Assembly (NCBI RefSeq): GCF_019175385.1
Contig: NC_083337.1
Location: 161,461,713 to 161,525,712, forward strand
Reading direction: 5' to 3'
From: Lycium barbarum
Taxonomy: Eukaryota > Streptophyta > Magnoliopsida > Solanales > Solanaceae
Length of the DNA stretch: 64,000 bases
Each line of letters starts with the position of its first letter. Position 1 is the first letter of the stretch. The notes under the pieces were generated by a model. That model worked only from the letters and a program-made list of their open reading frames with translations. It was not told the DNA's origin and did no database searches. Shown piece by piece: positions 22,196 to 34,269 of this stretch. The translations under genes were made by a program, and so were the position numbers.

Positions 22196-23078
22196 TAGGG
22201 GTGGGCACGGTATGGTATATACCGAATACCATACCGATATCGAAGTTTTTAATACCGCGGTTTTAGTATTATGGTATTTGGTATGGTATTTGGTATGAAT
22301 TTAAATTTTCTTTGGTATTCGGTATGGTATTTGGTATTTATAAAATGGATACCGAAATACCGTATACCATATCGAAGTTTATACTACATATATACAATCC
22401 ATATATATTATATTTACTACTGCTAAATATATAGACTAGTTTTCGTATAAAAAATTACATCACATCTCATTTAATGCCAATTTGTATCTAATAGAAAATT
22501 GTACCATCAAAGCTAACTTTTTATCCAATATTTTCATGCTTTTAGTCTTTCACATATGCTGAGGCCTAGAATCAGCCTTTAATTTGTCTATACTATTTTT
22601 TCAATACATTAAGACTTGAAATGGTGGAAATGGCCTATTCTCTCTGCTGCTGAATGAAATTTTTGGTGTAAAATTGTTTAGGACCGAAGATTATGCTTAA
22701 TTTTGGCTAATGTTGTTTAGACTTTGAAACTTTGACTACTCTATCGTGATTCAAATGTCCGTTGTGCAATTGATTAACGAAGAAAATTGCTTGGACTTTC
22801 TTTTAAATACGTCTATTTGTGTATGGTGTTAGTTTAATATAATTGAGAAATCTTGAAGTCATAATCCTTTATTACATGAGTATATACGTAAGTCGAAGTC
22901 AAATAAACTATCGTTACCGAATTACCGTACCGTGAAATACCGAAACCGAACTTAAAAATACCGAACCGTACCGAATTAATTTGGTATGGTAATGGTATCG
23001 TATTTTTAAAAACCGAATACCGAAGTTACCGAACCGAAGTTTCAAATACCGTACCATACCGTACCATGCCCACCCCTA
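22196..23078. mobile_element. hAT-superfamily MITE with perfect 8-bp target duplication
   Basis: The termini TAGGGGTGGGCACGGTATGG and CCGTACCATGCCCACCCCTA are near-perfect inverted repeats. The target duplication TTTCCATT lies at 22188-22195 and 23079-23086. Subterminal regions are dense in GGTATTTGG/ATACCGAA motifs. It is 883 bp with no transposase frame. Confidence 0.9.
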
Positions 23079-23150
23079 TTTCCATTAGTCTAATATATTT
23101 GTTACGTCCTTTTGCTGCTTCTTCAGTTGTTTTAACTTAGAAATTATTTT

Positions 23151-23375
23151 GAGTCTGTTTGGATGGGCTTATGCCTATAAGCTGCAAACAACTTATAAGC
23201 TAAAAAAAATAAATTGGGGTAGTCTAACTTATATTTTTTGGCTTATAAATCAAATGGGCCCAATTATTTTTTTGAGCTTATTTTAAACACAAAATGACTT
23301 TAAACTGGTTAGCCAAACACTCAAAAAAGCTGAAAACAGCTTATAAGCAACTTATAAGCCAATCCAAACGGGCTC
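23151..23375. mobile_element. PIF/Harbinger-like MITE, copy D
   Basis: The ends are GAGTCTGTTTGG and CCAAACGGGCTC, with TTT at 23148-23150 and 23376-23378 as target duplication. Confidence 0.8.
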
Positions 23376-23616
23376 TTTGTTTCCACTCATTAGCCCATTG
23401 ATTCATGTCTCTTTTCCTTGTTTCTTTTATTCAAATTTGCTTCAAATCTCTTCATCTTCACACCATTTTATTCCTACATAATATAAATATAATATTAAGC
23501 ACAATTCAATATAACTAATATTCAAAAGACAATTAAAAACATTAATATGTGAGGCAACAATGATTAAATATATGCAATTTTGGCTGAACATCACCACTCT
23601 ACACTTAAACTCTTGC

Positions 23617-23645
23617 TCGTGTATATATATATATATATATATAAT
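23617..23645. repeat. (TA)n microsatellite
   Basis: An uninterrupted TA run about 100 bp upstream of the probable leader exon of the F-box gene. Confidence 0.85.
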
Positions 23646-23735
23646 ACGAGAAACAATGTTAGGATGACAACAAGGTCATCACCGTAAAAATCATATTTTA
23701 ATTTTTTTTAGTAAAAAAAAAAAGTGCAAATTCAA

Positions 23736-23820
23736 AAAACCCTAGGCAAAATAGTCTCCTTTCTCCCTCTCTTTCTTTTCTTCTACACTTTGCTTGCGCT
23801 CCAAGCTCCAATTTGGCCAG
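23736..23820 (+). promoter_or_regulatory. Probable non-coding 5' leader exon of the F-box gene
   Basis: A pyrimidine-rich segment ends GGCCAG followed by GTAAGT (donor at 23821), a near-consensus 5' splice site. The matching acceptor would be GTTGTTGTGTAG ending at 24860. This is inference from splice signals only; RNA reads would settle it. Confidence 0.4.
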
Positions 23821-24494
23821 GTAAGTTAGACCAATTATTTTCTATTTCTTTACATATATTTAAGTTAGTGTTTGTTCATCAAAATTAGATTTTAATTTCC
23901 TTTTCTCTTGTATTTTCGGCTAATAGAAGCGTCTAATCTAATTGAGAAATGGCTGGCATGAATTTTCTCTCTATTGGTAAACAATTACTTAATTAATTTC
24001 GTACAAAATTGTTCTGATTGTATCTGCATTTTTTTACCTGGGTATCGGTGTTTTTGCTTTCTGATTGAACCCTTGCTGTTGCGATTTTGGATATGGAAAT
24101 CAACTTCCCTTTATTACGCGTATCATCAAATTTTAGGGATTCTAAGTTGGAAGCACTTTTAACTGACATGATTAGCGATGTTAGATTTTCACTACCCGTC
24201 GTCCTGTCTCATGACGCAGTTTCAGCTTACCGAGGACATGATCTTAGATAGGAGGTTGTGGAGGATTCAAATTAGGATAGAAGGCTAGGAGGTAGTCTCG
24301 CCTATTCTTTCGTCCTAGTAGTTGTAGTTTTGCTCATTCGTTTATTGCCATTTGATTTCTGCTTATATCTATGGTAGTCACTTCTCCTTTCTTTGCAGAC
24401 TGTTTTATCATGACTTTCTCGCTTTTGTTATTTCTCGATTTCATATTGTTTTGATATGCTTGTCCTTATCTGACCTTTTTGTCTTGTTCTCTCT

Positions 24495-24870
24495 TGAGCC
24501 GAGGGTCTTTCGGAAACAACCTCCCTACCTTTCAAGGTGGGGGTAAGGTCTGCGTACACTCTACCCTCCCCAGATCCCACATTGTGGGTTGTTGTTGTTG
24601 TGTTGTGTTGTCGTCCTGTCTAGTAATTTCATTATTATTCATCTACAGTGGACTCTGTTTTTGTTGTTGTTGTGTAGCTGAGAAATTTAACTTTTAATCT
24701 TAGTAAGCCCGGGCCAAATTCAAGGTGGGGGTAAGGTCTGCGTACACTCTACCCTCCCCAGACCCCACATTGTGGGTTGTTGTTATTGTGTTGTCGTCCT
24801 GTCTAGTAATTTCATTATTATTCATCTACAGTGGACTCTGTTTTTTTTGTTGTTGTGTAGCTGAGAAATC
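24495..24870 (+). mobile_element. TS-type SINE and a 188-bp duplication of its 3' end
   Basis: TCGGAAACAACCTCC, GGTAAGGTCTGCGTACACTC and GTGGGTTGTTGTTG identify the SINE 3' region at 24495-24607. The block from CAAGGTGGGGGTAAGG to GTGTAGCTGAGAAAT is present twice (24533-24688 and 24721-24870). A Helitron-type 3' motif (TTAATCTTAGTAAGCCCGGG, 24694-24713) separates the copies. Each copy ends in a potential intron acceptor. Confidence 0.75.
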
Positions 24871-24874
24871 AGAC

Positions 24875-24891
24875 ATGGCATGATTGCATAA
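24875..24891 (+). promoter_or_regulatory. Two overlapping minimal upstream ORFs before the F-box start
   Basis: ATG GCA TGA (24875-24883) overlaps ATG ATT GCA TAA (24880-24891), ending 51 bases before the coding ATG. If the leader includes this stretch, they could lower initiation at the main start. Confidence 0.45.
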
Positions 24892-24942
24892 AATTATAAA
24901 GAAGCTACAACAAAAGAAGAGCATAGAAAGAGCATTGTGGCA

Positions 24943-27900
24943 ATGGAGGAAAAGGCAACAACAGAAGCGGCGATTTGGACGAAAGAAACAGTGCCAAAAG
25001 TGATGAAAATAGTGAGCAGTAGGCTCCCACAAAGAGACCTCATCACTCTTCTACTTGTCAGCCGTTCGATTCACCATACTCTCCTTTCTCACCCCTCCCT
25101 CTGGCTGGTTAGTTCAGTTTTATATTGGGATAATTTCAATAATATACAATCCAACATAAAAAATATTACATCCACGTAGCCATATTTTTAATTTACATCC
25201 GCATAGCCAACTTATTTTTGCAACAGTACGATATACAACATTTTACCCTTAATGTAGACAATGTATCAACCTTGTATAATAATGTATAAGAGGTGTTGAT
25301 AGAAAAGTTAAAAATTTCAAAGTGTACAAATTGGGCCATTTCGGGTAAGATTGGAAATATGGGCCATTTCGGGTAAATATTTTCTCCAAATAGACATAGA
25401 GTGTTATTTCTATATTATTGAAATTATCCTAGTTGATCTCTTTTATAAAACACATGATTTCCCCTTTTTACATATCTGGTGTTTCAATTGTTTTGGTGTT
25501 TTTCTTTTTTCCTCTTACAGGTTCTTGATTTTCATGAGATGAGTAATGCTGGTGATCGCCTTGTTTCAGCTCTTTCTTTGGTTTGTTTCCTATTTTTTGT
25601 TGGGTTATTTGTTATGCTGATTGATTTTTCTGAGTAACCAGTTTTAGTTCCCGGAAAAATGTAAGAAGGAAAAGTTAACTGCTTTAGTTAGTCTTTTAGG
25701 GAATCTGGGAGCATAATGTGAATAGAGAAGCACTGGATTTGGGACTAATGAAAAGAAGCTGAAAGATAAGACTAGTCACATTTTGATTTAAGTAGATGTT
25801 GCATATTGTATACTGTAAGCCTGCATCTCTTTGGTGCTGTTAATTTTTTTTTCTTTTGCTTTTTCTTGTAGTACATTGTACTGAAAATACTACTGGAGAG
25901 ACAACCAATATTTAAGTTGGGCATAAACCCATGTATTGACAGGATAAGAACCAGGTCACTTGGTGTCAGCACCTTCATCTTAAATGCTCACCACTAGGCC
26001 AGGTTTCATTGGCTTCTTTGTATTTTTTTTTGTCAAGCAGCAGTAAGAAAATTACTGATGTTTGATTTGGACATAAAACCATAACTTGACAGATCTTAAC
26101 TGATAACCACTAGGCCATGCTTCATTAGCTTTTGTGCTCTTCTGTTGAGTTGGTGATGAAAGAAGAATGAGTTTCTTAAACTTAGAGATGCAGGTTATTT
26201 ATCTTATATTTTTATTTTGCAGCCGAGATATCGCAATGTGAAGCATATCAACCTTGAGTTTGCGCAGGATATTGAAGACAAGCAACTGGAAACTGTTAAA
26301 AGCAAGGTGGGATTCAGAAGTTTGCAAAGTCACAGAAATGAACATGTTTTCAGAATCTTCTTTTAATTTTAGATTTCCAGTCAGTTCAAGTTCCAATGTG
26401 GAGGCTGCCTCGTTTGATTAGCATCTCTGACCTTATTCTTTGACTAAGTAACAACATCTACTTGGAGCCATTTTATAATCCTCAGAAAAGTTAGAAGTGA
26501 TTTTTTCCTTGTTGTCTGAACAACTTGGGTGACCTGTATAGAGGTGTCAAAAAATGAGGAAACTATTCATATCTTACCATCTAATGAAGATAAAGAAAAG
26601 TTTTTGCGTAATCCTTGTAATATGAGGTAACAAATTACTTTTAATGTGTCCAGCATGGTCCCGTTTTGTCACAGAAATTTGATATTTCCGTGGTGTCATA
26701 AATCTGCAGTGTGGAGATTCCCTTTTAGATTTGGAGGTTCTAAATCTAAATGGCTGTCAAAGGATCTCTGACAAGGGAATCGAAGTAGTGACAATTACTT
26801 GTCCTAAACTGAAGGTCTTTTCCATTTATTGGAATGTAAGGTATCTCAAGCTTCATCTAATGCTCTTTCCCAATTTATTATATAGCTGATGCATGATAGA
26901 TTTTAACTTTGTCACCTGCAATTTTTGGATAAATGTTTAGGGTAACCGATGTTGGCATTACTCATCTAGTGAAGAACTGCAGATCTGTGGTAGATTTGAA
27001 CTTAAGTGGATGCAAGGTACATGAACCTTTAATGTGCTATACATATCATTCAGTGATTACTTTATGAGCTTGTCTTATGTCAACCTCCAGATGCACCGAC
27101 TAATAGGCCTAAAATCAAATGGAAAGAAGTTGGCTTAAAAGACCTACAGTCTCTTTGAATTCATGCAGATTTAGCAAAAATAGGATACAACGGAAGGAAA
27201 ACAGATCCATATAGGTGATATTAATTAGTTGGGCTTAAGGCTTAGTCATGATAGTGCGCTCACTTTAGATCGAATGTTCGCTAGGAGTCTTCTAGTTTTG
27301 TCCGATATTAGTATGCTAGAGAAAACATAGAGAACTTCTAGTGTTAGAGAACCTAAACTTTTCATATTTTATTTAGTCCGGTCTAAATGGAGCGACATGG
27401 AGCGATGATCATATGCTTGATCCCAACTAGGCCGGGTTTGAGACATAGTTGTTGTATGAATCGACTTCATCATCCTTTGTAAATTATTATTCTTGTCTAC
27501 AATTGCTTAAGATTCATTTTGATGTCATGAGAAAAATGAGTGGGAACAGAGTGCTGTTAGATACCAAGTAAATGTGGATAATAGAACGTGGACAGAGACA
27601 GAATATCGGCTCAATCAGAAATAGATTCTTGATCCTTGATAGGTTTAAATTAGCCAAATACCTAGATAGCCCCTTAAACTTGGCATCATTTGTCAAGTAG
27701 ATACCTTAACTTTCCAGTGACCATTTAGACACTTTTTTGTCTTGTAAACACCCCAATCCGGCATACTGTGCATGACTAACAATCGTCACTGACGTTTTAA
27801 ATGAACAATGAAGCATGTTAAAGAAGTACGATAATGTATCTCCCAACATCAGAACCCCTCCCCATTTTTATTTTAGAACCATTTCTTCCGAAAAGTTCCT

Positions 27901-30293
27901 AAGCTCCCAATAGTTCGAAAAAGAGGAAAGAGAGGAAGGACTGTGAACAGAGGAGTCAATGTTTGCCGGCAATAGGTCTTCCAGCCAACAAACTTGTCGG
28001 GTTCTCCAATGGCCAAGAATCTGGAAGTTGCCGGCAAGGGAAATGGAGGCTTTCACCATTTACTACTTCTTCTTCCCTATCTCCCAACTGATAAGTATAA
28101 CAATCCAGTTCTTTTCATTCTGTGACTTCCACCTCCTACATTCATTCTCTTTGCAATATGTAAACAAGCTGCACTTGTTACTCATTATGTAAATCCTATG
28201 ACTTTCATTTGATCCATATTCTTTGTGCTGAAGATCTTTCTCATTATATTGATATGTTATGCAGAATATTACAGATAAAAGTTTGCATCTGGTTGCTGAC
28301 AATTATCAAGAATTGGAATCGTTGAACATCACTAGGTTGGAGATTTTCTCTCAATCTACACGAGATTATTTTGAGAGAAAGAAAAGAAAAAGAAAAAAAA
28401 GTTAAAAGGAAGAGTTATTTTTAGATGTTGACACAAGGGTGCCATTTGTCTGTTGTAGGGGTGATGATCTAATATAAGCCTCCCCTTCTCTAAGAAGGAT
28501 ACTTAGGACCCATTTGTGCATGAGAATTTTTCACTTTTTTCCAGAATTTTTTCACTTTATTTGAAAATCAACGTTTGGGCATGAAAATTTCAAATACAAC
28601 TTGAAGTTGTATTTGATATTTGGAGAACACCTAAAACCCTATTTTCACTTTCAGTACATTCTAACAACCAAATATTATTTGCAAAAACTATAAGCAAACA
28701 CAACTCCATCTTCACCTCCAACTTCAAAATTCCAAAAAAAAGTGTAAAATATTTGGTTTTCATGGCCAAACGCCTACTTATAATTGAGTATCTTGAGAGT
28801 ATTGCTAGTTGTTTGATCTTTATAACCCTTTTGTGGCGGAACATACGATTATGTGTTCTTGATTACACTGATTTTGTTGGATGTGATTAGGTGCATCAAG
28901 GTGACGGATTCTGGTTTGCAGCGGATATGTTTGAACTGCTCTTCTCTTCAGAGTTTGAACCTTTATGCCCTTTCCACGTAACCACTTGTTTCATTTCAAT
29001 ATTACTTGTCAAAAAGTATTTTTCAGTTTATAGCATGTCATGTGTGAATGCACCTTTTCTACCACTCAAAGATATACTACAAATTTGTATATGTTTGAAT
29101 TTCTACTCAGACAAGCTGCTTCCTTTCTTTCTTGCAGCTTAACGGATGAAGCTTATAAGAAGATATCTCTTTTGCCTCATCTTAAATTCCTGGATCTCTG
29201 TGGTGCTCAGGTATATTCTCCAGCATTTTCTTGAACTGCTTTTCATAGGTTATGCTTATTGGTTGGTGCAATGTTGAAATTGTTTTAAGTGACCTTGCTA
29301 TTAACCCAAGTTGTCCTTCAGAATCTAACAGATGATGGGCTTTCTTGTATAGCCATGTGCAATAACCTGGTGTCTCTCAATTTGACATGGTATGTAACAT
29401 AAGTATATTTCCAATATTATCGGGAGCAAAAGGAGATATAACAGTATGTTATTGGATCTATTGACATTGATAGGTGTGTACGAGTCACTGATGTTGGGGT
29501 CATAGCAATAGCTCAAGGCTGCAGGTCTCTTGCATTTCTAAGGTGAATGTGGACCTAGAATTATCACTAGAATAGGAATACCGAAATGGCCTATGCTAAA
29601 TTACTTCAGCACCTCCACAAAATTGACAAATATCCAATTTTGTGAACTAGTTGAGATAGAGATATCCTGTTTTTAGATATTCCAACGTTTGTCTCGACCT
29701 CCGGCTTAAGCAATTATAAAACATTAAGTACAGCCGATTTCTGTTTATTGCAGATTTATTTGCAACTTGATTAATGAACTTGGCCTATTTTTTGTACTGA
29801 CTAAACTCGTGAATTGACTGTGCTATATTTATTTAATTTCTTTTATGCTGCTACTGCAGTTTATTTGGGATACTTGGGGTCTCTGACAAGTGCTTGGAGG
29901 TGCTTTCTAGCTTCTGCTCCAATACACTAACAACCCTTGATGTAAATGGGTGCACCAATATAAAGGTACATAATATCTTTAGAATCTCCAGCCACGCTAT
30001 CACCTTTATGTCCTAGGACATTGGCTCACATCAAATGTGATAAAGTTGGAAAACAACTGGATCGGGCTATTAGCAATTAAAAAGTTAAGCCTTTCTCTGA
30101 CAAGTGCTTGTAAGTTTTTTAAGTTTATCACTTGATCAGCTGGAAGTCCCTGCTTTTGCCATGTGTCTTTGCATGTTTTCTCATATTTCCCCATGATTGT
30201 TCTTACTGTTGATGCATTACTTGGTAGAATCGCAGTCGTGATCAACTGCTGAAGCTATTCCCGAACCTGACGTGCTTCAAAGTGCATAGCTAA
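24943..30293 (+). CDS. F-box/leucine-rich-repeat protein, 12 exons, 351 residues
   Basis: Exons are 24943-25107, 25521-25580, 26223-26306, 26710-26840, 26941-27016, 28265-28335, 28891-28977, 29138-29210, 29322-29389, 29474-29542, 29860-29965 and 30228-30293. All introns are GT-AG, and the joined exons give 351 residues without a break. The N-terminus (about 15-55: VPKVMKIVSSRLPQRDLITL, ending HPSLWL) is an F-box, which binds the SKP1 subunit of SCF ubiquitin ligases. The remainder is at least nine cysteine-containing LRRs (LEVLNLNGCQRISDKGIEVV, VVDLNLSGCK, LKFLDLCGAQ, LTTLDVNGC), the substrate-binding horseshoe. Length and layout fit the Arabidopsis At3g58530-type family (about 350 residues), whose substrate I do not know. 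The start is the ATG preceding MEEKATTEA; a GTG two codons earlier is not used. Introns hold several MITEs and SINE ends. Polyadenylation is probably at AATAAA 30683-30688. Confidence 0.93.
25127..25430. mobile_element. MITE in intron 1 of the F-box gene
   Basis: Inverted ends GGGATAATTTCAATAATATA and TATTATTGAAATTATCC enclose about 300 bp. Inside, GGGCCATTTCGGGTAA is duplicated (25333, 25361). Superfamily is unclear because no target duplication stands out. Confidence 0.65.
27200..27465 (+). mobile_element. SINE 3'-end remnants in intron 5 of the F-box gene
   Basis: GATCCATATAGG...TTGGGCTTAAGGCTTAG (27204-27246) and GATCCCAACTAGGCCGGGTT...ATAGTTGTTG (27419-27454) resemble the tails of Solanaceae tRNA-derived SINEs that end in GGCTTAGTTGTTGTTG. 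Both are decayed and lack recognisable A/B boxes. Confidence 0.4.
28506..28777. mobile_element. PIF/Harbinger-like MITE (second family) in F-box intron 6
   Basis: GGACCCATTTGTGCATG and CATGGCCAAACGCCTAC are inverted ends flanked by TTA (28503-28505, 28778-28780). The interior has AACTTGAAGTTGTATTTG palindromic sequence. It lies between exons 6 and 7 and does not touch splice sites. Confidence 0.7.
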
Positions 30294-30699
30294 GTCGTGA
30301 CTTGTCAGGGATTTCATCTGCTCTTCCTTAGTGAGTATCTCAGCTAGAACGGAGTGATTGAAAGAAACTGATCCCAAATTGCTAATGGATTATGTTGAGC
30401 CCTTGATTTATTGTCAACAGGAGAAAAAGAATGAAGGGGCAAATTAGCTTACCTCCTCCGAAAGATAAAACAGGGCACTTCAGCATCCTTTATGTGCCAC
30501 TTTATTTCATCTTTTACTGGTGGAGATTTATTTATTCCTTCATACCCTCATCGTTATGGTCATCTGTTATGCGATCCAGGCTGCTGTATTTTCTACAAAT
30601 ATGTTTGATTAGCATGGATCTGTGGCTATACTGTGCTTCATGTAGCTACACATGTTTTATGGAGATTCATGTGAATCTTTATAATAAACAGATACATTC

Positions 30700-30940
30700 T
30701 CCTACGTTACCCATTATGTGTGTAATCGAGACAAGGTTTGGAGAATGTGTATTATTCCATTATGTAGCAAAGTTTATATACAAATACAATGAGCTCTAAT
30801 TAAGGAAAGAATCAAAAGATATCATATTGTATCGCTATACACTACACCTAAAGGTGTCTTATGTTCATTTTGTAACATTCTCCTCAAGCCGGAGCATAGA
30901 TATTGATATGGCCAGCTCGTATTTGAAAAAAAAAAAAAAA
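30700..30940 (-). mobile_element. Copia LTR/internal junction fragment downstream of the F-box gene
   Basis: On the minus strand GGCTTGAGGAGAA runs into TGTTACAAAATGAACATA, a purine tract followed by a TGTTA LTR start, and a TATATAAAC box follows at about 30770. The internal side (CTCAAGCCGGAGCATAGATA) is typical of sequence before Copia 3' LTRs. Only a fragment remains, overlapping the end of the F-box transcript unit. Confidence 0.4.
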
Positions 30941-31111
30941 AACTAGTTACTGCTATTGTTGATCTTCCAGACTAATTAATCTTTGTTAAATTATGTGTAT
31001 TTGAAAGTTTGTAATAGCATGTAATTGCAATTATTTATTTATCAAAGGAACAACGAGATATACGATTTACTAATGCGGCGTCTTATGATATTTTGATACC
31101 TTGTATATGAA

Positions 31112-31273
31112 CAGGGGCGGATTTAAAGAGGGCTGAGGGTGTTCGGGAATTACAGTGTATATATAGGGTAAATTTTTATATTTATGTGCATATATTAACT
31201 TTTGAACAGCCTGAATGAAAGCAAAAGACTTTTTTTCCGAACCCCCTGAATGAAAATTCTAGATTCGCCACTG
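31112..31273. mobile_element. Small MITE with CAGGGGCGGAT ends
   Basis: CAGGGGCGGATTTAAAG and TAGATTCGCCACTG are inverted termini. The same family occurs at 58188-58372 (opposite orientation) and, more distantly, 33917-34055. Length (162 bp) and ends suggest a hAT-type MITE; no clear target duplication. Confidence 0.65.
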
Positions 31274-32160
31274 TGACTTATTGTTTGTACATCTGTTAAG
31301 ATTGTATAAGATTTGGAGAAGTTTTGATAGTTTTCAAATTGTAGGAGTTTTCATGTTTATGAAAAAAATACAACATAAAAAATTCAAATTGCATTTCCAA
31401 ATAAAATTTCTAACTTAAAATCAACATGATTTCAAATCATATTCAGGCAGGCTAATTTGGACAATTTCAAATATCTAAGCTTAACAGAGGCTATAACATT
31501 CTCCATGTTCACAGAGGATAGAATGACAATATCATAGTACTACTTTGGACTTTAGTTTGAAATGTATGAGCTTTATTTCAGAGAGATTCTAGGTATTACA
31601 ATGTGCAAAATAATTGTGCCTCAGGAATTCAAACAACCTGTTAATCCATTTAAGAAAAGATAATATTTGAACTAGGACTCAACTAACTTGTAGGACTTGT
31701 TTCTGTCTTCTTGTTTTTCCCACTTGTTTCTGTCTTTGACATCAGTAACTATTTAAATAAAAGTTCCACCATTTTAGTATAACATTTCCTGTCCTCAAAT
31801 TACCATCTAGTTGTATGTTCCTATGTCCCAACCATGTTCAGATAGAGCTGTTATCTGACAATGATAATGGAGTTCAGTAACAGTAACAGAAACAAATCAG
31901 TGTTCTGAGAGAAGAAATGTGGTGATTCCATTAATGAAAAACAGAAATAACCGCACAAAAAATGGATGAAAAGCCAATTTTCTTTGGAGTACTTCCCGAT
32001 TGTTAGATCAGATACAGGATATGATGTCATACAGAAAATTCTGAGTTCGTATTATCTTGATATGTTAATATAGACAAGACATTTCAAATCTAACAAATCC
32101 CAAAATAGGGGATCCCAGAACACCCAACAGAGCAGAAAATGAAAAAAATAGCCAATTTTT
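31274..32160. other. Intergenic between convergent F-box and MZT1 genes
   Basis: No gene recognised. The minus-strand AATAAA at about 32160 (TTCAATAAAAAAA on the complement) is a plausible poly-A signal of the MZT1 gene. Confidence 0.5.
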
Positions 32161-32479
32161 TTTATTGAACTTCTCTATATTTATCCAGTATAATCAATAA
32201 GATTAACCTTTACAACAAAGTGACTAAAAATACAGATATCAGCCAGTTGACATTTCAAAGAGACAGAGAAAGCTTGCATAATAAAGGATAACCGAAGGCT
32301 CACTCCAAGTAAGCCTCAAAACTCAAGAAACACCTTGTTTTTAATGCTAAAGTAGGAAAAGAAAACAAACCACTTACACATCAATCAACAGGGGAAAAAA
32401 AAATAAGGGTAAAGAAAGAGCTCCTACTGAGATTGTTCCATCAAATTTCAGCAATCAACGGGATATAAAATTAATCTGC

Positions 32480-32701
32480 CTAAGGTGCTGATGGAGCGAT
32501 TGATTGGACAGAAGAAGAAGCCGGTGTTTCTCTGTGAAGCTCCTTAACTACAGCAGCTAAGGCCTCAGGGTTGAAACCCATTTCAGAGAGTGCAATCAGA
32601 ACGGATAAAGTGTGACGATCAAGTCCAGTGTCAAGAATGTTTGACATATGAAATACCAGATCCAGTGAATCCCGTGCATTGCGTGCAGCTTCTGGATCCA
32701 T
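32480..32701 (-). CDS. GIP1: Mitotic-spindle organizing protein 1 (MZT1/GIP1), 73 residues
   Basis: A single coding exon encodes 73 residues, matching the roughly 70-residue GIP1/MZT1 family. The conserved core is plain: ARDSLDLVFHMSNILDTGLD followed by RHTLSVLIALSEMGFNPEAL, predicted as three helices, with a variable Ser/Pro tail (TPASSSVQSIAPSAP). The family binds the N-terminus of GCP3, recruits gamma-tubulin ring complexes to microtubule nucleation sites and, in plants, also acts at the nuclear envelope and centromeres. The ATG is preceded at eight bases by an intron acceptor (TTTACAG on the minus strand), so a 5' UTR intron of about 1.56 kb is likely, with the leader exon ending at 34270. 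That intron contains a SINE and a MITE. A tRNA-Asp gene lies just upstream. Whether this is GIP1 or its paralogue GIP2 cannot be told from sequence alone. Confidence 0.93.
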   Translation of the reverse strand: MDPEAARNARDSLDLVFHMSNILDTGLDRHTLSVLIALSEMGFNPEALAAVVKELHRETPASSSVQSIAPSAP

Positions 32702-33525
32702 TTGAGAAACTGTAAACCGACAATCATGAATGTGGAAAGGTGATAGCTACAGAAATTATGTTTCGATCCACACCTTGTACAACAGAACTCATTAAAGTGA
32801 ACAGAATAAGAAAGGAACACTAATTTTCTGAAACTGAAAAATTTACCAGTATAATGAACTGGATCAGCTTGTCTTCTCTTTTCCTACATCAACTTTAAAG
32901 GAGGAGAAGATCCCGAGTTCTAAAACCTTTGGAACGCACAGTTGAAGAATCTGGGATTTTAGCAGATTAATTTGACAGGGAGAAGGATTCAAGTATAAAA
33001 TTTATTCTCTAATAATAGCAATAAGACACAGAAATTAGTACTAAAAAAAGAATCAATTATCAAGTTCTCTAACATAAGAATCTTAGTTCACCAGTTGATG
33101 TGATTGACTGATATGGATTTAAGGGATATTTGAAATGAATCTATTTCAAATACTATTATATTTCAGATGGTCAGAACTCGAATTCTGCAGTTACAATAAG
33201 TAAAAGATTTTGGTATATTTACATGAATTTTATAATTTTCATTGTTCGTGGTGAAAATTCATAAAAATGAAGAACACTCCATAATTTATGGCATTATTTC
33301 TCTTACTGAAGATCTGAAAGAATGGAAACGAAATAAAACGAAAGACGGTACATTTGAGGTTAAAATACACTACATTATTGTTCCATCTTCATTCCTATAA
33401 TTTTCCTTAAGAAAATAGGTCAAAGGCAGATTAGTTACATTAGTACACCATAAAAACTTCGAAGCTTATTACACCAGAAGCAAATGAAATGCATCTTGAT
33501 TTTTTAAGATGATGGTGGTGGTTCA

Positions 33526-33645
33526 ACCATCTTTGATCTGAGGGTCTATCGAAAACAACTTCTCTACCTACCAAGGCAGGGGTAAGGTCTGCGTACACTC
33601 TACCCTTCCCGGACCCCACTTGTGGGACTACACTGTGTATGTTGT
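33526..33645 (+). mobile_element. TS-type SINE 3' part in the MZT1 leader intron
   Basis: GATCTGAGGGTCTATCG, GGGGTAAGGTCTGCGTACAC and TTCCCGGACCCCAC match the TS SINE tail. It is inserted antisense to MZT1. The TTG tail is eroded (TATGTTG). Confidence 0.8.
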
Positions 33646-33916
33646 TTAACCAACTTGTGCATCTGTAATAGTCCACAAGCACAATGCAGGGTAAATCTAC
33701 TCACAAAAGGATAGAGCAAATGGGATCACACTTGCTACTGCTATTCTTCAACCATTAAACCATACTCTTGGAGATAATAAAATGAATGTCAACTTGTATG
33801 AAACACAGAAACCAATACGAATAGCTGCATATTATATAAAGAAATCAAAGATAAAAAATTTTAAGCAAAATAACCTTAAGAGAAAGGTTGATGTCATAGA
33901 CTGATATGGATGATAA

Positions 33917-34055
33917 CAGTGGCTACGCTTAGCCAGAATTTTACACTGTTTAGCTAAGGTCAAAATTTTAGTTTTATGTAGAAATACCATACGTTGATTC
34001 CCCTTATTTTTTATATTTTGACACCCTTTTAGTAAAATTTCTGGCTTCGCCACTG
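33917..34055. mobile_element. Small MITE in the MZT1 leader intron
   Basis: Inverted ends CAGTGGCTACGCTTAGCCAGAA and TTTCTGGCTTCGCCACTG enclose 139 bp. It is related to the CAG(G/T)GGCGGAT family. Confidence 0.65.
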
Positions 34056-34269
34056 ATCAATAGGATATTCTAAAACCAATCTAATTCAAATACGACTTGA
34101 GATGGTCAGGACGTGCGGTTGAAAATAATAAACCTCCATTTATCATCCTTTAATTTTTTATCAGCGAAATGAAAAACCTCCATGGGTTAGTATACTATCA
34201 CAACTAACGAACAAATATTACATGATGAGCAAATAAGATGCAACAAGGAAAGAACTGCACAGAACTTAC

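Noticed and set aside
28506..28777. Extra exon of the F-box gene
   Set aside because: The segment has inverted ends and a TTA duplication typical of a MITE. Exons 6 and 7 already join in frame around it.
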